A stretch of DNA of 64,000 nt, taken from positions 1 to 64,000 of the forward strand of contig JAJEDY010000004.1 of assembly GCA_022821275.1 (NCBI GenBank). The letters are read 5' to 3'. Every line of letters starts with the position of its first letter. Positions within the stretch are counted from its first letter, which is position 1. The stretch comes from Candidatus Latescibacterota bacterium (GTDB taxonomy: Bacteria; Latescibacterota; UBA2968). Position numbers and translations under genes: made by a program. Shown here one piece after another: positions 1 through 7,848 of this stretch. Below the pieces are notes generated by a model. That model saw nothing but the letters and a program-made list of their open reading frames with translations, searched no databases and was not told the DNA's origin.

Positions 1-80
1 ACCCAACGCCCACGAAAGATCTGGCCGTGCTGTCGAATTTTCGCAATTTCGCGTCGAATGCGGAGGTTGGGTGTTCCCAT
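1..80 (-). CDS. rnpA: Ribonuclease P protein component, N-terminal fragment (cut by left edge)
   Basis: The 26 readable residues begin MGTPNLRIRREIAKIRQHG and continue to an IFRGRW segment. RnpA proteins typically start with a basic stretch followed by a Q-x-G-x-x-F-R-G-R-type segment, which fits. RnpA binds the RNase P RNA and helps process tRNA 5' ends. The start ATG (78-80) lies 14 nt after the rpmH stop on the same strand, which is the classic rpmH-rnpA order next to dnaA. Only the beginning is visible. The identification rests mainly on this context plus the basic N-terminus. Confidence 0.75.
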   Translation of the reverse strand, partial: MGTPNLRIRREIAKIRQHGQIFRGRW

Positions 81-94
81 AACACACCTGCATA

Positions 95-229
95 TCAGTG
101 CGATAGCTGCTTGCGACCCTTTCGGCGCCGTCGATTCAGCACATGGCGACCACCAGGAGAACTCATGCGAGCGCGAAAACCGTGTTTATTTTTGCGCTTG
201 CGATTATGTGGTTGAAACGTCCGTTTCAT
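95..229 (-). CDS. rpmH: Ribosomal protein bL34
   Basis: A 44-residue, very basic protein starting [20 protein letters not shown] and ending in an [12 protein letters not shown] tail, with the L34 landmarks MKRT(F/Y)QP, HGFRARM and GR-x-VL-x-RRR-x-KGRK all present. It is a component of the large ribosomal subunit. GAGGTGG sits 5 nt upstream of the ATG as a ribosome binding site. It is divergent from dnaA and followed by rnpA, the ancestral bacterial arrangement. The usual SxNG segment is replaced by SSPGG, a small variation. The gene is too short for simple ORF lists but the family match is unambiguous. Confidence 0.96.
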   Translation of the reverse strand: MKRTFQPHNRKRKNKHGFRARMSSPGGRHVLNRRRRKGRKQLSH

Positions 230-284
230 CAAACCACCTCGTATCTACAAAAATTTCAATTATCTATATCGACAAAGAGTTTGG

Positions 285-313
285 AATATAGAGGTGCATA
301 TCTCCTTTGTCAA
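285..313 (-). promoter_or_regulatory. Predicted sigma-70 promoter of rpmH-rnpA
   Basis: On the minus strand a perfect -35 TTGACA (308-313) is followed after 17 bp by TATATT (285-290), about 55 bp upstream of the rpmH start codon. Spacing and direction fit a housekeeping promoter. This is a prediction from sequence only. Confidence 0.65.
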
Positions 314-338
314 GGGATTTCCCGTTGATGGGAGACCT

Positions 339-382
339 GTGTAATTACACTACTATATATGGTGTACATTTTTTTTGTACAC
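339..382. repeat. Palindrome plus inverted repeat in the dnaA/rpmH promoter region
   Basis: GTGTAATTACAC (339-350) is a perfect 12-bp palindrome. It is followed by GTGTACA (362-368) and its inverted copy TGTACAC (376-382) separated by seven T residues. Both sit immediately upstream of a candidate dnaA -35 box at 389 and could be operators. They could also form a hairpin. Function is inference. Confidence 0.5.
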
Positions 383-388
383 TATATA

Positions 389-417
389 TTGACTTTTTGC
401 TATTATTTTACTATTTT
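389..417 (+). promoter_or_regulatory. Candidate distal dnaA promoter
   Basis: TTGACT (389-394), 17 bp, then TATTTT (412-417). It lies directly after the inverted repeat at 362-382, so a protein bound there could regulate it. Moderate match in an AT-rich background. Confidence 0.4.
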
Positions 418-456
418 TCAAATGTTTATTAACGTTCTTCTTTGGCGAAAACGCTC

Positions 457-485
457 TTGACACCGCTTATTCCATTGCTTAATTT
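457..485 (+). promoter_or_regulatory. Candidate proximal dnaA promoter
   Basis: Perfect TTGACA (457-462), 17 bp, TAATTT (480-485). It would give a leader of roughly 265 nt before the dnaA start at 758. The prediction is based only on box match and spacing. Confidence 0.45.
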
Positions 486-757
486 TCGATTAGCTTTTAG
501 AATCTTTTGAAATTCACTTTTGAAGTGGATTCCCCCACCGTAGTCTGCTGTTAAGAATAACCGAACTATTTCGATTTCAAAATTTCAGAATACTTTCAAT
601 TTCCCCCCCCTCAATTGAGAGCCTTCCGGCTTCTGAACCGAAATCAACCTCCCTTATATTCGGATTCCTCAGACAACGGTTTCCAACGCTTTATGCATTC
701 TCATGGTATTTCCCTTAGTTGGCGCGTGTTTGCCAGCCATAGACGGATATTCGCACT

Positions 758-2140
758 ATGGATGAACGCTCTTTTGACTTATGGAACCGGTGTCTCTACG
801 CCATCCAGGAAAAAATACAGGATCAGAGTTTTGAAACCTGGTTCGCTCCAATCAAGGCGCAGCAGTTTACTTCTGAAGAAGCTATCCTCGTGGTACCGGA
901 GAGGTTTCAGGCCGATTGGTTAGAACAAAATTACATCGGGTTGATCAAAACGACTATCCAGGAAGTTTTCACCTGGAATCCTCGCATAACTTTTTCTGTT
1001 GGTGATACTCATCAACAAATACCATCTCAAGTGACAGATGCTCCCGGATTCACGCACGGAGCATCTATCGATTCTGTATCTCCTGCCCCGTCTCTCCATC
1101 CTGAACCTGTCCAACCGGTATTTCCGCTCAATCCCCGCTACCGGTTTGATAATTTTGTTGTTGGCGAAAGCAATGAGGTGTCGTTTTCCGCAGCAAAAGC
1201 CACAGCAGAGTTGCCTGGACAAACGGCTTTTAATCCGCTTGTCCTTTATGGCGGCGTTGGATTGGGAAAAACCCACCTCCTCCAGGCCATTGGTACACAC
1301 TGTATCGAAATGGGGACAGCTCAACGAGTGGTTTATGTTACGGCACAACAGTTTCTCACGGATTATTTAGACGGGGTCAATCGCGGAACAATCTCTAATT
1401 TCCATCAAACCTATCGCCAGGCGGATGTGTTGCTGGTGGATGATATCCAGTATTATGTGAAAACAGAAGGTTGCCAAAGAGAGTTTATCCATACATTTAA
1501 TGCGCTATTTCAAGCAGATAAGCAGATTATCATCAGTTCTGATCGCCCACCATCTCATCTCAAGGGATTTGAAGACCGGTTGATTTCCCGATTTCAATGG
1601 GGTTTGGTTACAAATATCGAAGCACCGGATCTCTCTACGCGCGTGGCAATTTTAATGCAAAAAGCAGAAGAGATGGGTGTTTTATTATCTCATGAAATTG
1701 CCAGTTTCTTAGCTGAACAGATCGATACCAATATACGCGAACTCGAAGGCGCATTAAAACGCCTGATCGCCTATACCAAATTACAACGCTATCCACTTAC
1801 GATTGAAACAGCGCGAAAGACTCTGCTAAGCCCGCCTCAAAAAACCAAACCAACTATTACTATTGAAAGCATTCAAAAAGCAGCAGCCCACTTTTTTGAA
1901 ATATCTTTAGACAAACTGATTGGTACAACTCGAAAGCAGGATGTGGCAATAGCCCGTCATGTGAGTATGTATTTGAGCAAATCTCTGACAGGTGCTCCCC
2001 TCAAGACTATTGGTCTGCAATTTGGAAACCGCGATCACAGTACAGTTATTCACGCATGCCGAAGAGTAGAAGACAAAATATCAGTGGATCCAGAATTTGA
2101 ACACCTCGTTAGTGAATTACAAGAGCATATCGTGAGCTAA
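758..2140 (+). CDS. dnaA: Chromosomal replication initiator protein DnaA
   Basis: DnaA (460 aa, normal length) binds DnaA boxes at oriC, melts the origin and loads the helicase. Domain I is at about residues 1-80 (the FETWFAPI segment), followed by a linker. The AAA+ module has Walker A GGVGLGKT at 165-172 and Walker B LLVDDIQ, and domain IV near the C-terminus carries the DNA-binding signature GNRDHSTVIHA (usual form GGRDHTTVLHA). After Walker B the common FLAGKE-type segment is replaced by YYVKTEG. The gene has its own terminator and is followed by the DnaA-box cluster instead of dnaN. No strong Shine-Dalgarno is visible at the chosen ATG, but domain I would be damaged by a later start. Confidence 0.97.
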   Translation: MDERSFDLWNRCLYAIQEKIQDQSFETWFAPIKAQQFTSEEAILVVPERFQADWLEQNYIGLIKTTIQEVFTWNPRITFSVGDTHQQIPSQVTDAPGFTHGASIDSVSPAPSLHPEPVQPVFPLNPRYRFDNFVVGESNEVSFSAAKATAELPGQTAFNPLVLYGGVGLGKTHLLQAIGTHCIEMGTAQRVVYVTAQQFLTDYLDGVNRGTISNFHQTYRQADVLLVDDIQYYVKTEGCQREFIHTFNALFQADKQIIISSDRPPSHLKGFEDRLISRFQWGLVTNIEAPDLSTRVAILMQKAEEMGVLLSHEIASFLAEQIDTNIRELEGALKRLIAYTKLQRYPLTIETARKTLLSPPQKTKPTITIESIQKAAAHFFEISLDKLIGTTRKQDVAIARHVSMYLSKSLTGAPLKTIGLQFGNRDHSTVIHACRRVEDKISVDPEFEHLVSELQEHIVS

Positions 2141-2174
2141 AGCAGAGATTTGTAACCAGGGACTCATTAATATG

Positions 2175-2204
2175 CCCCAGACTTCTATAGAAGCCTGGGG
2201 TTTT
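2175..2204 (+). terminator. Rho-independent terminator after dnaA
   Basis: CCCCAG-a-CTTC, a TATA loop, then GAAG-c-CTGGGG followed by TTTT. The stem is about 10 bp with one internal mismatch. It ends dnaA transcription before the oriC cluster. Confidence 0.85.
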
Positions 2205-2233
2205 ATATTATTGTTCCTGGACGGTTCGTTTAT

Positions 2234-2603
2234 TCACATTCTGTATTTTGTATTATAGAAAAAATAAAATATGTACTTGATATACAATAATAATAATAAT
2301 AACACTGTGGATTCTGTGGAAAATGCAAAAAAAATCGAGAAACTCACTGAAAAACAGGGGAATAGGAATTTATATGCCATTTTGACATTGTGAATTTCTG
2401 TGTGCAGAAGATGTGGAAAACAGTGTGGTTTTCCACAATTGAGAATGTGGATTTCTTTTCCACACGGATAATCCACAATATATCCAGATTGTTTTCCACA
2501 TACAAAAACTTGTGCACAGGGATGTGCACAGAGACTGTTTCTCTTTAAAAATCAATGAGTTTTTATTTTTTTTATTAAGGGATTGCAAATTGAGTTATCC
2601 ACA
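2234..2603. other. oriC: Probable chromosomal origin of replication (oriC)
   Basis: At least nine DnaA-box-like 9-mers lie in 300 bp: TGTGGATTC (2306), TGTGGAAAA (2315 and 2412), TTTTCCACA (2429, 2456, 2492), TGTGGATTT (2446), TAATCCACA (2469), and a perfect consensus TTATCCACA (2595-2603). Two TGTGCACAG elements (2511, 2523) add to the cluster. To the left lies a very AT-rich stretch (2234-2305) ending in a run of AAT/TAA triplets (2286-2302) directly beside the first boxes. That is the expected layout of a duplex-unwinding element with DnaA-trio-like repeats. Short minus-strand ORFs crossing it have no family features and are ignored. Confidence 0.85.
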
Positions 2604-2734
2604 CTGGGGAAATCTATTGTTAATTGGTATATCACGTTGATGGAGAAGTTTCTATTTTTTTGGAGCGATATGTTTATATTGTTCTGTGTCGTCAGGTAGG
2701 CAATCGCAACAATTATTCGCAGGAGACGGTTGGG

Positions 2735-3352
2735 GTGCTGACTTATGATTCTCAAAAAGCGATGCGCATATTGTGCAGAAATGATCGGACACTCGGTCAA
2801 TTAATCGAAGAGGCAGGACCCATAACTATTGATCTCCCCAAAAGATTAAACCCTTTTGATGCGCTTTTGCGGTCGATTATCTATCAACAGCTCTCAGGAA
2901 AATCGGCTGCCACGATTCACAAACGGGTGCGTGCCCTGTTTTCTGGGGGAATCATTAACCCGGATGAGGTGCTTGTGATGGACGATCAGATGCTTCGGAA
3001 TGCGGGAATGTCCCGGGCAAAAATAGCAGCAGCAAATGATCTCGCGCAAAAAACCATAGATGGCCTGATTCCCCCGGGTTCACGCCTTCGGGAAATGTCG
3101 GACGCCGACATTGTAGAAAACCTCACACAAGTGCGCGGCATTGGGGAGTGGACCGTTCAAATGTTTCTGATGTTTCAACTCGGTAGGCCAGATGTGCTCC
3201 CGACAAAAGATTTGGGGGTGCGCAAGGGATTTATGCTTACTTATGGATTGGACGAGTTGCCAGCAGAAAAAGAAATGATGGTCTATTGCGAACGGTGGAG
3301 ACCTTATCGCTCAGTGGGAAGCTGGTACATGTGGCGGGCACTTGAACTGTGA
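2735..3352 (+). CDS. alkA: DNA-3-methyladenine glycosylase II-type HhH-GPD glycosylase
   Basis: A 205-aa base-excision-repair glycosylase that removes alkylated bases from DNA. The helix-hairpin-helix LTQVRGIGEWTVQMFLMF and the downstream catalytic Asp in PTKDLGVRKG are both intact, and FDALLRSIIYQQLSGKSA is the typical N-terminal helix pair of the AlkA group. I chose the GTG at 2735 because AGGAG (2721-2725) lies 9 nt upstream. The in-frame extension to 2624 would reach almost to the consensus DnaA box at 2595-2603. The protein lacks the N-terminal AlkA_N domain of the E. coli enzyme, so it is the short form. It stands alone between oriC and a sulfatase; its end lies 31 bp before the sulfatase start. 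Confidence 0.9.
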   Translation: MLTYDSQKAMRILCRNDRTLGQLIEEAGPITIDLPKRLNPFDALLRSIIYQQLSGKSAATIHKRVRALFSGGIINPDEVLVMDDQMLRNAGMSRAKIAAANDLAQKTIDGLIPPGSRLREMSDADIVENLTQVRGIGEWTVQMFLMFQLGRPDVLPTKDLGVRKGFMLTYGLDELPAEKEMMVYCERWRPYRSVGSWYMWRALEL

Positions 3353-3383
3353 GGATAACTTTCATGTAAAAATGGAGCGGATT

Positions 3384-4742
3384 ATGCCAAACCTACTCGT
3401 TTTATTAAGCGATCAGCTACGCCGACAGGCTCTTGGAATTCACGGCGACCCGGATGCGCGCACGCCGCATCTGGACGCCTTTGCACAACAGGGTATTCGA
3501 TTTGATAATGCGTGTTCCACATATCCGATCTGCGTACCGTTTCGGTTTACACTTATGACCGGCGAATATGCCCACGTCCGCAAGGTCCCGGGCATTGAAT
3601 ACGCAATATCTACGGAAGAGCGGACGCTGGCAGATGAGTTTAATGAGGCGGGGTATGAAACCATTTATGTGGGCAAATGGCATCTCGATGGTGGGCACGG
3701 GCGGTTGGGCTCTGCTGTTCAGGTCAACCGCACGCGGGTGCCGCGTTCTCGGCAGGGTCGCTGGCAAAAATGGTATGGTTTTGAGCTTCGCAATGATCCC
3801 TTTGATACCTGTTATTTTGAAGATGACGATCCCTCGCCGAAAAAAATTGAAGGATATCAGACCGATGGCTTGTTTCAAATTGGGATGGATTATATAAAAG
3901 ACCGCGTAGATGACCGTCCCTTCTGTATGGTCATTTCTGTGGAACCACCTCACGATCCTTTTGTGGCGCCAGAAGATGTGCAGTCCGCCTGGGAAGCGAG
4001 AGATATTGTATTACCCGAAAACTTTGATGTGGCGGATCCCATACAGCGCAAAAATATGATTCTCAATCGCAAGCGCTACAATGCGATGGTTGAGAATCTG
4101 GACGCCAATGTCGGAAGGATGACGGCTTTTCTCAAAGCGGAGGGGTTATTGGATGATACTGTCGTGGTCTTTTTATCTGACCATGGCGAATTGGCGGGCG
4201 CACACGGTCTGCGCGCCAAGCAATGGCCCTATGAAGAATCTGTGGGAATTCCGCTCCTGGTGTGGGACCCTCGTGTGGGAGAACGCGCGGGAACGGTGAT
4301 CAATGACCCGACATGCACCGAGGATTTGTTTCCAACACTGCTTGGATTGGTGGGATTAACCCCAAAAAATGAGGTGCCGGGGACGAATCTGACGCCGCTC
4401 ATTCACGGAGATGTAGATGCGCTGGATCGCGAGGGTGTTTTGCTCGAGTTTGTTGCAGAACTGCGAGAAAGACCACCATTTTTTGATGAAGTCTGGCGGG
4501 GATTTCGCACGCGGGATTACAAATATACCGTGAAGGGCAATAACATGGGCGGCAGGCCCTGGCAATTTTTTGATCTGAAAAACGATCCCGGAGAAATGAA
4601 TAATCTGGTGGATGATCCCAATTACCGCGACCAGGTCGCCCACCATCATCGCTTGCTGTGCGAGCGGATGATTGAGACGGAAGATCACTTTGTCCTGCTC
4701 CCGGCGTTTGACAGTGATGGGGTAAACGTCTGGGAAGAATAA
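3384..4742 (+). CDS. Cys-type sulfatase
   Basis: A 452-aa member of the type I (formylglycine) sulfatase family, which hydrolyses sulfate esters on carbohydrates or related substrates. The N-terminal metal-binding Asp (LLSDQ) and the maturation motif C50-V-P-F-R54 followed by LMTG are intact. VFLSDHGELAGAHG supplies the second metal-binding DH pair. The start ATG at 3384 has GGAG 6 nt upstream. An earlier ATG at 3372 is possible. No signal peptide is visible, so either the protein is cytoplasmic or the start is mis-set. It faces the sialidase-like gene tail-to-tail across 14 bp. Substrate is unknown. Confidence 0.93.
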   Translation: MPNLLVLLSDQLRRQALGIHGDPDARTPHLDAFAQQGIRFDNACSTYPICVPFRFTLMTGEYAHVRKVPGIEYAISTEERTLADEFNEAGYETIYVGKWHLDGGHGRLGSAVQVNRTRVPRSRQGRWQKWYGFELRNDPFDTCYFEDDDPSPKKIEGYQTDGLFQIGMDYIKDRVDDRPFCMVISVEPPHDPFVAPEDVQSAWEARDIVLPENFDVADPIQRKNMILNRKRYNAMVENLDANVGRMTAFLKAEGLLDDTVVVFLSDHGELAGAHGLRAKQWPYEESVGIPLLVWDPRVGERAGTVINDPTCTEDLFPTLLGLVGLTPKNEVPGTNLTPLIHGDVDALDREGVLLEFVAELRERPPFFDEVWRGFRTRDYKYTVKGNNMGGRPWQFFDLKNDPGEMNNLVDDPNYRDQVAHHHRLLCERMIETEDHFVLLPAFDSDGVNVWEE

Positions 4743-4756
4743 GATAGTTTCTAAAT

Positions 4757-5845
4757 TCAAGGTTTCCAGATGGTCGCGCCGATATAGCGTTCGCCTTCTG
4801 AGGTATCGTTATAATAATAGGCCGTTACAAGTGATCCATCGGATCTCAAGACGGTGCGCGGATATCCGATATCCGCATTGCCCCCATCGTCGCGCAGGAC
4901 GATGTCCTCACTCCAGGTGGTTCCGGTCGTATCACCGATCCTGGCGCGGATGCCATAAGGTTCTGCGCGATAACCGTAAGTTAGAACGATCCGCCCATCC
5001 TTTAGTAGTGTCAGTGTCGGCGGGTTTCCCCCCTGGCCAGAAGCCGGTACAGGCCGACCAACATGTGTCCATGTCAGCCCATCATCTTCGGATACGTACG
5101 TATCGATCCAGTGTTTTGACGCTGTAAATTCTCCGCGCTCCGTGCAGCGCACAGCGACGAGAATGCGGTCTTCGTTCAGACGCAGACTGGCTGGCATAAT
5201 CTGAAAACCCGCAGGCTCATCACTTAGCCACGACAGAAATCCGTATTTGCGCCCGCCATCATAAGATCGCGCAGCAAATACGCGGCCTTCCAGCCCATTG
5301 CGCTTATTCGCCGTTAGAAATAGCGTACATTGATCCGGGCTATCCACCAGATAATCCGTTCGCGCAGCAATCCCGGTTTGTCCCCACATTGGTAGCGAGA
5401 AGGGACCCTTCCACGACTGGCATCGGTCCTGTGAATAGTACCAGAAGGAACAGACACCCGGCCCCAGGCCCGTCCTGGCACACATCAATGCGAAGTCGGG
5501 ATGCGAAAAATCCACATTGCCCGGACAATCTGTCGGTCCGTGTTCACGGTCGAGCACTTCACCTACGCGCAACCCCTCATTCATGTGTTCGTCGGCAGAC
5601 AATCCGCGGTTTTCCGGGGTTTTGCACGGCATGGGCGTCACCTGCCAGGTTTCGCCGCCATCCACACTTCGCGCCTGCATGTTTACAAATGGACGGTCTT
5701 TATCTCGCGCGTGAAAACCGCCCTGGAGATCTGTATATCCCAGCGTAAATCCCAGCGCGATCTCGTCACCCCACGACCACACGCCGTAATTTGCGGGCCA
5801 ACCTGCAAAACGCCCCGTTTCTCGGTACACTGTTACGTGTTTCAT
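4757..5845 (-). CDS. Sialidase-like BNR/Asp-box glycosidase
   Basis: A 362-aa predicted six-bladed beta-propeller of the sialidase superfamily. Asp-box motifs are visible as SVDGGETW (60-67), SYDGGRKY (about residue 190) and SEDDGLTW (about 257), and RTVLRSDGSLV occurs near the end. Members cleave terminal sialic acid or related sugars, or serve as catalytically divergent glycan hydrolases. No secretion signal is seen. Its ATG overlaps the stop of the upstream Gfo/Idh/MocA gene by four bases (ATGA), implying translational coupling. It is the last gene of a nine-gene minus-strand operon. The exact substrate cannot be told from sequence. Confidence 0.8.
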   Translation of the reverse strand: MKHVTVYRETGRFAGWPANYGVWSWGDEIALGFTLGYTDLQGGFHARDKDRPFVNMQARSVDGGETWQVTPMPCKTPENRGLSADEHMNEGLRVGEVLDREHGPTDCPGNVDFSHPDFALMCARTGLGPGVCSFWYYSQDRCQSWKGPFSLPMWGQTGIAARTDYLVDSPDQCTLFLTANKRNGLEGRVFAARSYDGGRKYGFLSWLSDEPAGFQIMPASLRLNEDRILVAVRCTERGEFTASKHWIDTYVSEDDGLTWTHVGRPVPASGQGGNPPTLTLLKDGRIVLTYGYRAEPYGIRARIGDTTGTTWSEDIVLRDDGGNADIGYPRTVLRSDGSLVTAYYYNDTSEGERYIGATIWKP

Positions 5846-6849
5846 AATTTGACCGTGCCATCTTCCAGCATGCTCAACAGTGCGGAATCATCTACATTTA
5901 GAGGTAATTCAACTCTGCCCCGACGACGACTCGATTCATAAGTTGCAAAAATCAATTCTGTTGCCTGGAGTGCTTTACGCCCCGAAAGTTCGGGTTCGCG
6001 GTCATTTTTTATGGCATCGACGAGGTCCAGCACGGAAACGGTTGTCGCATCGCGCTGACTTACCATGCCGCTGAGATCCACATCTACCTCCTGGGTGCCC
6101 GATACAACGCGGAGTGGGCGAGCATCGCGCCCCCCAATTTCAATGAACCCTTCGCTCCCAATCAATCGATTCGCAATGCCCTGCATCCTGGTTCCACCTG
6201 TTACCAACAACCCTTCGCGGCCATTTTGGTACCGAATCCACGAAACTCCGCTGCCTTCCACGGGGGTCCCAAATACCTCGCGCCCACCTTCTGCGTCGAT
6301 TTGCCCGATTACCCACTCGGCGGGTTCATCGTCATTGTAAAAGAAAAACATATCAAACCAGTGCGTGCCCCAATCGAACATGTTTGGGCAATTGCCTTCA
6401 AAACGTAGCACTTCGCCAATGGCGCCGGATTTTGCGATCTCCTTTGCCTTTATAAATTGCCCGGCAAACCGCCTCTGATGACAAAATGTAATGACCACGT
6501 CGTTATCTACGCATGCCTGATAGAGCGACTTTGCCTCTCCCCAGGTCGGTGCCATGGGCTTTTCTGCGTGAATCGCCTGAATCCCACTGCCCGCCGCATC
6601 TACAATCATATCGTGATGCAGTCCGGTCCAGGTACACACGCTGACAAAGTCCAGGTCTTCTTTTTCCAGCATGTCGCGGTGGTCTTCGTAGCCATTTTCA
6701 ACACCAAATTCTTGCATATACGCCGAACGCGATGCCTCAAACGGATCGGCACACGCTACGATATCCACGTCGTCTGACGCAGTCCATCCGCGCGCGTGCG
6801 CTTTTCCTCGACCTCCACAACCTATGACACCAGCTTTAAAATTTGCCAT
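5842..6849 (-). CDS. Gfo/Idh/MocA family oxidoreductase
   Basis: A 335-aa NAD(P)-dependent sugar or inositol dehydrogenase-type protein. The N-terminus has the Rossmann motif VIGCGGRGKAHARGW. The central EKPMAPT segment corresponds to the conserved EKP motif of the family. The ATG at 6849 is supported by AAGGAG 7 nt upstream, so the eight residues before it are not included. It follows the 2-hydroxyacid dehydrogenase after 11 bp and overlaps the sialidase-like gene by 4 bp. The position suggests oxidation of a sugar released by the neighbouring hydrolases. Confidence 0.9.
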   Translation of the reverse strand: MANFKAGVIGCGGRGKAHARGWTASDDVDIVACADPFEASRSAYMQEFGVENGYEDHRDMLEKEDLDFVSVCTWTGLHHDMIVDAAGSGIQAIHAEKPMAPTWGEAKSLYQACVDNDVVITFCHQRRFAGQFIKAKEIAKSGAIGEVLRFEGNCPNMFDWGTHWFDMFFFYNDDEPAEWVIGQIDAEGGREVFGTPVEGSGVSWIRYQNGREGLLVTGGTRMQGIANRLIGSEGFIEIGGRDARPLRVVSGTQEVDVDLSGMVSQRDATTVSVLDLVDAIKNDREPELSGRKALQATELIFATYESSRRRGRVELPLNVDDSALLSMLEDGTVKL

Positions 6850-6860
6850 TTTTTGTCTCC

Positions 6861-7832
6861 TTATGTCTTCCAAATCGATGTCGCATCCACGACATATCCC
6901 TTTTGATTATCCACTACATTTAACAGGGGTTCTCCCGCGCAGAATCGACGCACATTTTCTACGATTAATGCCTTTCTGCGTTTGTCAATTTCGGGCGAAA
7001 CACCCGCCACATGTGGCGTTAGAATTACATTTTCCATGGACCACAGAGCGTGATCTTGCGGCAGGGGTTCCTCTTCATACACATCGAGGCCCGCACCACC
7101 GATCTGCCCGGATTGCAATGCTTCGCTCAGTGCGTGCAATTGGACTACTTTGCCGCGACCGATGTTGATTAGAATTCCCGTATTTTTCATTGCGCGAAAC
7201 ATGTTCGTATCGAATAGCCCTTCGGTCTCGGCAGTGTGGGGTACGCATATCACGACAAAATCCGATACTCCGACCATATCCGAAAGTTCATCTGGGGAAT
7301 AAATACGCGCGATAAAATCGGGTTTTCCCTTTGGTGCGGGATCCATTCCCACCACGCGCATGCCAAATACCGGACCTCGCTCGGCAACGGCCAGACCAAT
7401 GCCTCCCAAACCGACCACGCCCAATGTCGTTCCCGCAAGATGCGTGACCGGGACGCCTTTTTCCCATTTGCTCTGGGACTGATTGCGAATATAGTGATGC
7501 AATCCGCGCGCAAATGCCATGACCATTGAGAAGACATGATCGGCGATTACATCGCTGTATATCCCGCGGATATTGGTCACTGTCAAATCGCTTTTCCGCA
7601 GTTCGGGAAAGTAATATCCATCCAGCCCAGCACTCGTCGCCTGCACCCACCGCAGTTTTTTCGCTGCCTTCAAAATGTGTGGGGACATTCCGCCAAAATA
7701 CGCATCTGCATCGCCAATTGCGGATAGCAAGTCCTCTTCGGACTTCACGACCACCGTTTCTACGCCAAGATCGCGGATCTGTTGCATGTATTCATCTTCT
7801 AACGCCCGCTGCAATACCATTTTTATTGCCAT
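6861..7832 (-). CDS. D-2-hydroxyacid dehydrogenase
   Basis: A 323-aa NAD-dependent dehydrogenase of the D-isomer 2-hydroxyacid family (phosphoglycerate/glyoxylate reductase-like). The cofactor motif VVGLGGIG is followed by the catalytic triad: Arg in INIGRGKVV, Glu in LDVYEEEPLP and His in TPHVAGVSPE. The start ATG at 7832 is preceded by GGAGG with 7-nt spacing. It sits inside the glycan operon between a sulfatase and Gfo/Idh/MocA. It probably reduces or oxidises a 2-keto/2-hydroxy acid derived from sugar breakdown. Substrate is not determined. Confidence 0.92.
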   Translation of the reverse strand: MAIKMVLQRALEDEYMQQIRDLGVETVVVKSEEDLLSAIGDADAYFGGMSPHILKAAKKLRWVQATSAGLDGYYFPELRKSDLTVTNIRGIYSDVIADHVFSMVMAFARGLHHYIRNQSQSKWEKGVPVTHLAGTTLGVVGLGGIGLAVAERGPVFGMRVVGMDPAPKGKPDFIARIYSPDELSDMVGVSDFVVICVPHTAETEGLFDTNMFRAMKNTGILINIGRGKVVQLHALSEALQSGQIGGAGLDVYEEEPLPQDHALWSMENVILTPHVAGVSPEIDKRRKALIVENVRRFCAGEPLLNVVDNQKGYVVDATSIWKT

Positions 7833-7848
7833 TTCACAACCTCCAGTA

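Larger units (their letters stand above)
230..757. other. rpmH-dnaA divergent intergenic region
   Basis: This 528-bp gene-free stretch separates rpmH and dnaA. It is strongly AT-rich from about 340 to 610 and holds the rpmH promoter, two candidate dnaA promoters, a 12-bp palindrome and a hairpin. A run of eight C residues (603-610) precedes the dnaA leader. I see no consensus TTATCCACA DnaA box here, so the origin is more likely downstream of dnaA. Confidence 0.6.

Noticed and set aside
2624-2734. N-terminal extension of the DNA glycosylase
   Set aside because: It begins just next to the consensus DnaA box and lacks a ribosome binding site; GTG 2735 has AGGAG upstream.
2234-2800. Several minus-strand ORFs of 61-82 codons in the oriC region
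   Set aside because: They cross the DnaA boxes, lack ribosome binding sites and have no homologous features.
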